Below, piece by piece: positions 56,782 to 64,000 of a stretch of DNA of 64,000 nucleotides (positions are counted from its first letter, which is position 1; every line of letters starts with the position of its first letter). Made by a program: the position numbers and the translations under genes. The stretch comes from Tetraselmis striata. Taxonomy: Eukaryota > Chlorophyta > Chlorodendrophyceae > Chlorodendrales > Chlorodendraceae. Location: assembly GCA_006384855.1 (NCBI GenBank), contig VCJN01001838.1:87501-151500 (forward strand), written 5' to 3'. Under the pieces are notes generated by a model. That model ran no database searches, was not told where the DNA came from, and saw nothing but the letters and a program-made list of their open reading frames with translations.

Positions 56782-58648
56782 CGCCACGCGAGACGGTTGC
56801 AGCTCACCGTGCTCCGACGGCCCCTCTTTAGTCTTTACTCGAGTTCGCGCCAATATCTTCCGACCGTCCGCACAATTCAGCACTTTCAAATACCTCGATG
56901 TCCCGCGCCGCGGTAGTTGTTGTGATAGCAGGATTGGCAGCGGCCTTATTCGCCGCCAGAGAGGCTCTGGTCAGGCAGGGACCGACGCTGCCTCCGGTGT
57001 AACTGGTTGGGGCGAGTGGCAAGTAACAGTAGTCGATATTGCTTAGTATTGCTTAGTCGAGCCCTCGGCCTCCGAGACGGTGGCCCCGGTGGACAGAAAA
57101 ACTTTATGCGACTTGAAGTGACTTTCGGCTTCTTGGTCCGCGGGTCATCCGAAGAGTAGCTGGAAAAGTGCAGCAAGCACTGAGTCAAGCCGCAAATATG
57201 GCTCTACCTGTACTCATGGTGTCTATCCCATACAATATGCAATAAAAAGGCCGCTGCTGACCGCAAATACGACTCTGCTACCGGGTACCGCTACCCGTAC
57301 CCTGTATTATTTATATGGCGGCGCCGCCACAGTGCGGTCAAATTGAATCCCATAAAAACGGGGGTAAATACTGGTATTTGTACGAACGAACGATCACTCG
57401 CGTGCTGGTGGTCGTGGCGCGGGCGTGTTATTATTATTTGTGTGGGCATAATTGACAATTCATGAAATTGTATGACCCCCGGTAAAAGGATTATTGTTCG
57501 CCGTAATATTATAGTCGCCGGACGATTACTATTATGTAAAGCCGCGCAGGAGGCGGAGAGGGGATGACAAGATAGCGCTCGTATTGATATCCCAGCGCTT
57601 TTACTTACGGCCGTGAACGTCGAGAGTGTCAAGGCTCACCGTCTGCCAGGCTGGTGGGCTGCATGGCCATTTGTAGCCGCAAGGGCGAGCCAAGATGCCG
57701 CTGTACCACACACGCACAATTTCATTGCTGCAACGTATGTTCAAACCGCCAGTGTCAAAGCAATGATACTCAGAGACAAGATTGGATGAATGAGTGAATA
57801 ATTAATCCAAATAGTATTCCCTGCCGTAGTGTTTTGTTTAACAACTGCTGGGCTCGCCTTCTTGGTGCACCAGTGATTTCATGGCAAGACAGTATGGTAT
57901 GCTGTTACCTATGGTTCAACGCAAGGAACGCTACGCAAGGAAATACACTGGGATAACACCCTTGTGTATTCATTTCCTAGTCATGGCTGCCGCATGATTT
58001 GTAGCGGACGAGTTACTATCTGCCAGACAATGCAGTCTCAATTACTCCCATACTCTGTCTACCAACCACATGGCTACAACCTCGCTAGAGCACCCATGCA
58101 CATTGATCAACACCCAGGAATCATAGCTGGTAACACAGTTGTGCGCCAAGCAAGGCTACAAGATATGCCGAGTGTTGCAAGGGCGCGAGATCTGCGGACT
58201 AGTTACATGTGCAGACACATTAATTAGTCACACACCGTATGGTACTCAAATCAGGCATTCAGTCATCCTCTCCTACTGAGACTGTCAAAGCATTCAAGAC
58301 GGATTCTCATGCTCAGGCGTGCATGTGATGCATCTGTGTGAGGACATGCTCATACTAAGCATGCCATTCGACAACGATGAAATACAATTTTCACCTGGTT
58401 CGGACTGTTGTACATTGAGACTGAAATGTGTTACCACTGTGTTCCTGGGCGAACCAAGCCAGCTGTCTTACGGACTGACTACATGGACCCGCATAGGGTC
58501 AGCTGGATATCCACCATATCACGGTTATCACAAGCTTTACCGGGACCAATAACCAAGCTCATGTCCACATTTTGCATGCTCTTCCTATGCCACCACCGGC
58601 TGCCAGCTTTGATCATGCACGTCTGGCGTTTGTTGATCTGGAGATACC
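56782..58648. other. Intergenic, no recognisable gene
   Basis: It contains the TTLL upstream flank, AT-rich parts near 57240-57560 and the presumed 3' flank of the membrane-protein gene. Plus-strand frames at 57964-58227 and 58319-58552 have no family resemblance. Confidence 0.45.
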
Positions 58649-59560
58649 CTACGTTTGCTGGTAGGTGGAGAGAAACTGATCCATTTCCACTTCGCTGAGC
58701 CCTGCTCTCAGCAAGAGGCTCACCGACACGCCCATCACGCTGCCATAAAGTATCTTCAGCAAGCCCCACATGCTCTCCTGCAATGATGAATCTAATGCGC
58801 TTCTGTTGAACATGATGTGAGCGTAGGCAGTGAAGGTCCACCCCACCACGTAGAGGCCCGCCTTGAACGGCATATACGCTTGCGATACTGGCCAGACGAC
58901 GAGGGACGCGCACGCAACGCCTGCCGAAAATACCGCCCCGATCGTGAAACCGGAGAGGCCTTCCTCCGCCATGCTGCCAATACAGTTGTCGCCGGATAGC
59001 AGCAAGAATATGTGCCCCACGCAAATGTGACCCATCGCCACCAAACTGGGCACAGAGTATCCGTGGCACGTCAGCTGCCGGCTGCACACCACTCGGAACA
59101 GAGCCGTCACCGTGGGCGGCGAGGTGAACAGGAGGTGCATCCCGGTGCACGATGCCTTGCGAGATATCTTGAACTGCACCACCAGCGCAAAGGCCACGCT
59201 GGCCCAGTCGACGGCCCGGCACGACGGCCTCGCCATCCGCCAGTGCTCGTACGCCACGCGGGCGGGACCTGACTGGAAGGTGAAGTCCGGGCCCACCGGT
59301 ACCCCGCGCTGCCTCCCCCGCGCCTGGGCTCGCTGCAGCGCCAGGTCGTACCGGTGCACGCACCACAACAGCACCAGGCACACCGCCGTAGCCCACATTA
59401 CGGGTACTGTGAGCATCAGTCCGAATGGATTCGGTCTGTCTGGGGGCAGCAGCATCGCCAGGGTTTGCATGCTTGCCCCCGCCCACGGAAGCCACTTGTA
59501 CTCCGAGCACAGTCGCACAACGGTGAACTCGTCCATCGCGCACAGGCCGCGCACTGCCAT
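58649..59560 (-). CDS. Multi-pass membrane protein of unknown family
   Basis: An intronless 303-residue frame from ATG (MAVRGLCAMDEFTVVRLCSE). Hydrophobic segments are visible at about 48-68 (LTVPVMWATAVCLVLLW), 115-125, 170-192 (SLVAMGHICVGHIFLLL), 205-225 (GAVFSAGVACASLVVWPV), 230-250 (GLYVVGWTFTAYAHIMF) and 267-285 (LLKILYGSVMGVSVSLLL), giving about six transmembrane helices. A basic cytosolic-type loop (QRAQARGRQRG) follows the first. Another long frame on the same strand is Gly/Arg/Ala-rich and is a shadow. I do not recognise the family. The absence of introns differs from neighbouring host genes, so a transposon-carried or retro-copied gene is possible. Confidence 0.62.
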   Translation of the reverse strand: MAVRGLCAMDEFTVVRLCSEYKWLPWAGASMQTLAMLLPPDRPNPFGLMLTVPVMWATAVCLVLLWCVHRYDLALQRAQARGRQRGVPVGPDFTFQSGPARVAYEHWRMARPSCRAVDWASVAFALVVQFKISRKASCTGMHLLFTSPPTVTALFRVVCSRQLTCHGYSVPSLVAMGHICVGHIFLLLSGDNCIGSMAEEGLSGFTIGAVFSAGVACASLVVWPVSQAYMPFKAGLYVVGWTFTAYAHIMFNRSALDSSLQESMWGLLKILYGSVMGVSVSLLLRAGLSEVEMDQFLSTYQQT

Positions 59561-59759
59561 GTCGCAGGCTCTGTGGCGCTATCACTGCCTCTGGCACAGC
59601 CAAATGCACACCCTGTCCAACGTCCCGCCCTCGCCTGGAAGCACGCAGCGGGTTGGGGCGGCCAGGAGCTGCACCACTGATACGTGTTGTTCAGTACCCG
59701 TCGGCACTTGGTGTCACTGGCGATGATGGTATAGCGCTTTTCCGTAGACTACGGTTCGA

Positions 59760-60880
59760 TACGCGTACATTCTATGGGTCGGCGGTGCGGCATGCGGTGT
59801 GGCACGAGACGGACCGTGGGCAGAAGGGCCCCCTTCGAGACATCTTTAACGTATCGGAGTATACGAGCATGGTCTTCGGTACTGTGGTGGGTGAAGTGGG
59901 CAAGGGGGTGCGCGTGGGTGCTCGCCGCAAGGTACTCGCCGTCGGCAGATCGCGTGGCGGCTGGGACGCATATCCTTCCAGCGCTTCTCCGCGCGCATAT
60001 TTATTCTTGCGCTGATTTCCGCTGCTATGCGCGTTCCGCCCGATAATGAGCGGGTGATCTAGGACCTGTCCGGCTGTTAATGCTGGGAGATTGTTCGTGT
60101 AGCGCTAATTATTAGCGATGATTCAGCACGCGCAATGAGTAGTACCTTTAGTCATTTCCTCTGCTTGAACTCGTGGATACGTTTAAAAAAATATTAACAA
60201 ACGAGTACGGTATAGGTACCGAGGTATACCGACAAATCCTTTAATTAATGAATACCCACCTTTTGCAGCTAGCTCATGTAATCGTCATTAAGTACCTACC
60301 TCCATGTACCGGTACTGGTGAATTAGAAAAGGCCAGTAACAAATCCAACGCTGTAAAAAGCAATACTTAAAAATCAACACACGCCGCTTTAAAACGGCGT
60401 GCATCCCGCACGACGCGGGATGGGCGAGTGACTCACGTCCGATCGAGAGTCCGGACCACGCGGGCACGTGTGACTGATCATGGCGATCCACGCACGCGCT
60501 GCGCAGTTTCGGCAACTCGATGGCACACGAATCGGCGCCGTCTGATGAGGCAGCGTGCACGCTCTTGAGCCGCCACCAAGCTCATGACCCGAGATAAACT
60601 ATTGCGAGTAAGGCCTTGCTCTTGGTGAGCCCGGGTGGTGCACCGAGTGCCTCGCGATTAGAGGGCAACGCATTCCGCGGCCAAGCATGCGACGGTGCGC
60701 ACCGTGCGGCGCACCCCCTTGCTCGCCTCACCCACAATGCCGAAGACCATGCCCCTGCGCTCCGACATGTCGAGGATGTCTCGAAGTGAGGTCTTGTGTC
60801 CCGGCTCCGTGTTGTGCAACGCCGAGTCCCACATTGTCAGCCCCCGTTGTGTTGACGAACACTGGTCGAAGCAGGTGATC
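59760..60880. repeat. Inverted pair of homologous protein-coding fragments
   Basis: Plus strand 59760-59960 reads LRDIFNVSEYTSMVFG then GEVGKGVR. Minus strand 60660-60880 reads LRDILDMSERRGMVFG then GEASKGVRRTVRTVA. Nucleotides match in blocks (TTCGAGACATC, CATGGTCTTCGG, AGCAAGGGGGTGCGC). The fragments face each other about 700 bp apart. The family is unknown; a shared transposon or gene family is inferred. Confidence 0.55.
60380..60422. other. Two adjacent perfect hairpins
   Basis: 60380-60401 (CACGCCG...CGGCGTG, 7-bp stem around TTTAAA) is followed without a gap by 60402-60422 (CATCCCGC-ACGAC-GCGGGATG, 8-bp stem). They may be a structured RNA or terminator-like site, or part of the flanking repeat. 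No adjacent gene ends here that I can support. Confidence 0.5.
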
Positions 60881-60899
60881 AACTGGTCCACTGAAGTGT

Positions 60900-61702
60900 A
60901 AGTGAGCCCATCTGGCTTATAGGCAAATAGGCCTGATGATAATATATTCGTAATAGTGCAGTATAAATTACGGCTACTGCGCAGAAATGATGGAATGTAC
61001 TGGTACTATCAAGTGACATATACTGGACCTGCAGAGCAAGACAGGTGTGAGGCATGTGAAGACATGCCTCATATAACACTTCATCAAACACACCCAGATT
61101 TCTGACAGGTGTCCGACTGAACCTGAATAGCCTTTTAGATATTGGAACCAGATCAAGAAGCATGAGAAATGGACAGATGAGCAGATGGAGCATGCCCCTA
61201 GCAAGGGCATTCTGCAGATGAGAATATAATGGGACATTTCTCATCATTTGTAATTACAATATTCTGATCCCACAGACTCTGTCCCAACAGCAAGCTGGGA
61301 ATTCTCCAAACCTCTAGAGGTTATGGCTAGCTACACGACTCAAAGCTTCCACTGCTTCTAGCCTGCTGTTCAGTTCTTCGTGCCTGTGTGCCTGTGTGCC
61401 TGGAGCTGTGTGCTCGCCTACTTCGTGCCAGCTTTGTGCTTACTTTGTGCCAGCAGCTTCGCTGCTGAGGAGGGGAAACTGTGTGCCTCTCTCAAACGAC
61501 TTGTCAAACCCCTGGCCAGCTCTCTCTCGGCAAAACTCTACCGTTCTCTACCTGAGAAGCGACCCAGTTCCGAGCTCTTCTGCCCCCTTCTCAGCCCCAC
61601 TCAGCTCCACTCTCTGATTGTGGCTGTGACAACCGATCGTCTCAACTTTGGCAAAGCCCCCCCTGTCAGTCTCTCCGACTGTGTACCTGACTCCCTTGCA
61701 TC
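60900..61702 (+). other. Leader of the copia-like element or its LTR region
   Basis: No gene was recognised. The sequence upstream of the gag start becomes pyrimidine-rich (GTGCCTGTGTGCCTG, CTCTCTCTCGG), as expected of a retroelement leader. An LTR boundary, TG...CA ends and a primer-binding site could not be fixed because the other LTR lies outside the window. Confidence 0.35.
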
Positions 61703-64000
61703 ATGTCTCTCCCTGCTAAACTCAAGCTCAAAGAGGCCAAGTACCTGGAATTTCAGGAGGTCAATGATGCTCGCCTCCTCGTGATTTGGTGCATCTCTGT
61801 GAAGCGCCACATCCGCGGTGTTCTTGGGTACCGCAACATCTTCAGCGCCAATGACACCACTGTTGATGACGCGCATCACAATGAAGCTGTCAGCTTTATG
61901 GCTTCCCTACTGCTAGATAATCAAGCCAAGGGCATCGTGCTCAAGGCCGCTGATCGCGCCAATGAGACAGCAGGCGGACGCGCAGCGCTCAAGGCCTTGC
62001 AGGAACTCCGCGCTTCATACCTTCCAGATGAACGTACCCTTCTCGCTCAACTGAAAGCGTCACTGAATCATGGTCAGAGTACTCATGAAAATCTCCATGA
62101 CTTCATGACCCGGCTGGAGGACCTGCAGATTGCCATCAAAGACTGTGGTGCGACTGTCTCGGATGATGATATGCTCGTATCCCTGCTCAATGGCATGCGC
62201 ACTGAGGAGGCCACTATCCGAGCAGTGGTGAAGGGGGACCCCACTGTCACCACCTTCGAGCTGGCCAAGGCAAAGATCAGGACTAACTGTCCAAGACCAC
62301 AGCATCAGTATGGAGCAACATGGCGCTGCCTTTGCTGCCTTTGCGCCAACTGGGGCGACTTCCTACGCTGCCCTCCAAGCCCGCGTAACTGAGCTGGAAG
62401 CTGAGAAGAAGAAGGCCGAGGCTGCAACCCGCAAATCCGAGGTAGACGAACTGAAGGCTATGGTGGCTGCAATGCAGTCCCAGCACAACGCTGGAGGCGG
62501 CGGCAGTGCACTGCGCTTCAATTCGCAGAACCGCCGCTGCTACAACTGCAATGCCATCGGACATTTGGCCCGTAACTGCCCCAAGCCCGACAAGAGGAAG
62601 ACAGAAGGAGAAGGCCGCCCAAGGCTTGCACCTGGTTCAGAGGAGCCGCCCGCCAAGGAGTTTGGAGCACTGTCATTCCACATGGCGCTACTTGCCAGCG
62701 CCACACCTGAGCTCCCACCCATGCCGACTGACGCTTGGTCCGTGATGCCTACTAGCCGTCGCACCATGATCAGGGCAGCGCCGCCACCCCCGCTCAGCTC
62801 TCACAACCCGTTCGGTTCCCTCACCTTCTCCGATGACACCGCTGGCCCAGACGATGAGCCTACCCTCCTGGAGGAGCGCGAAATGCGAGACGCCATCGCC
62901 GCTGTGTCAGCTGAAGAGCAAGTTATTGCTGCCGCCATTGCGGCAGTCGCTGAGGAGGAAGCTGCGGAGCGTGCCGCCATTGCTGACGTTGCAGCCTTCA
63001 TCGCAGCCGACCCTGCGGCCATGACTGTGGCCCGCACAAGCAAGGCGACCATCCTGCCCAACGACGTTGCCATGCGCCGAGCTATCATCACAAATGATCC
63101 CACCCCATGGCATGCTGACTGGCTGCACTCGGCCGCCCACCGCTTGGGTAAGGCACCAGTCCCGATGCCAACTGTGACGCACGTCGTACCTGCTTCTCGC
63201 TTCAACGCGTCGACCAGCAGTGGCATGTCTTATGACTGCAGCCGCCTGAGCGATCATGATCTCGGGTACGACAGCGCCGATGATGACGAAGCTATGCTGG
63301 TGGATTTCCAGCGTCACTGGGCGCCGGCTGCACTTGCAGCACGTGGCTTCGCTCCTGCTGATGATCTGACATTGTCACCCGTATCTGACGACACTGGCTG
63401 CGAGAACAACAGCGTTCCTGGGCTTACTAGCGACGACAGTATCAGTGACAATGACTTCTCCCAGCACGCAAGCACAGCCTCGCTCTGTGGCATACCCAGT
63501 ACTCAGTCGCACACGACTGACAACGTCTTCCCCGACTCTGACAACATGCCGCACCTGGCCCCGGACAGCACTGATGATGACGAGGCCGTCTCGATCGGTC
63601 GCCGCTCCTCCTCGTTGGGCGCACGCAGCAATCCCAGCACCCGTGCATTAAAACTTCACCGCCGCGCCATTCATGCCACTGCCCGCACCTTCACAGCGTG
63701 GCCCAATGCCAGCCTCCCTGGGACTTCCCCAACTGCGCCTGCTGTCATGCGCAACATATATCTGGACGATGCCGTGGACTCCTTTCGCCTCGTGCACCGC
63801 GATGCCGTGTCCATTCAAAATCCATCGACGCAGCATGTTGCTGCTCACGAGGGCGTCTCATCCAGTAACGCCATGCTCTCCATGACCAAGAGTGCACGTC
63901 GTCATCGCAATCGCCGCTCAGCTCGTCGCCTTCGAAAGCGCGACCCCTTTGCCATCGGGGGCACCAAGCACTTTGCAGCCACCACCCCAGTTGTCATCCC
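61703..64000 (+). mobile_element. Ty1/copia-like LTR retrotransposon, 5' part (gag region)
   Basis: The plus strand carries a gag-type domain (MSLPAKLKLKEAKYLEFQEV, LKASLNHGQSTHENLHDFM, MLVSLLNGM) of the copia UBN2 type. A zinc knuckle CYNCNAIGHLARNCP lies at about 62537-62581. A long acidic and Ala/Ser-rich stretch follows and is open to the window end. No protease, integrase or RT is visible before the window ends. It looks fairly young and mostly whole over this part, with about one break. The 5' LTR was not delimited. Confidence 0.75.

Noticed and set aside
58479-59609. 376-codon minus-strand frame overlapping the membrane protein
   Set aside because: Gly/Arg/Ala-rich with no hydrophobic pattern; the other frame has regular membrane segments, so this is the shadow.
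60380-60560. Hammerhead ribozyme near the twin hairpins (CTGATGAG at about 60541)
   Set aside because: The GAAA core and a third stem are missing.

Overview
The window reads as nuclear DNA of a green alga, most likely a prasinophyte-grade chlorophyte. Three things point that way. It carries a split gene for a TROL-type thylakoid rhodanese protein, a family I know only from the green lineage. CCCTAAA-type telomere-like words are scattered through introns. Its genes are GC-rich and intron-rich with short exons and GTGAGN/GTGCGN donors. The species cannot be named from sequence alone. Host genes are spaced by large tracts of transposons and decayed repeats, and the DNA is full of very long G or C homopolymers (up to 45 nt).

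Layout: 1-2061, no gene, one 120-nt hairpin. 2062-4414 (-), APE1/ExoIII-type AP endonuclease in five exons. 5142-5961 (+), broken methyltransferase-like gene. 7366-8483 (-), secreted cysteine-rich protein in two exons. 8484-12860, repeats and a hexanucleotide microsatellite. 12864-13838 (-), unknown protein gene. 13839-21372, repeat-rich: a 1.4-kb palindrome, R/S dispersed repeats, a Ty3/gypsy fossil and a tyrosine-recombinase fossil. 21373-31408 (-), a 14-exon TROL-like gene. 32417-36010 (+), the proteasome assembly chaperone PSMG2/PAC2 in six exons, divergent from TROL. 37147-38516 (-), possible GNAT-like protein in two exons. 40953-46956, a previously unrecognised 6.0-kb terminal-inverted-repeat element with a 9-bp target duplication and an internal 186-bp tandem array. 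48640-51410, a tandem segmental duplication. 52983-53675 (-), 3' end of a LINE. 53873-56781 (-), tubulin-tyrosine-ligase-like gene. 58649-59560 (-), multi-pass membrane protein. 61703 to the window end (+), 5' part of a Ty1/copia-like element.

Exon structures for APE1, TROL, PSMG2 and TTLL were worked out by hand. Reading phase is kept at every TROL and PSMG2 junction and at the internal APE1 junctions, with the doubtful joins stated. PSMG2 sums to 257 residues, close to my memory of the human protein (about 264). TROL sums to about 675 residues and is longer than the plant protein because of a Pro-rich N-terminal region with three copies of an SSMLKSYTKPAP motif. These are housekeeping genes (DNA repair, proteasome assembly, photosynthetic electron partitioning, tubulin modification) and do not form an operon-like pathway.

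The most unusual signals are the 6-kb TIR element, the poly-C tracts that hug splice sites on the sense strand, a small TIR element family whose five recognisable copies all lie in host introns, and a PCNA-box-like motif built across an exon junction inside the AP endonuclease.
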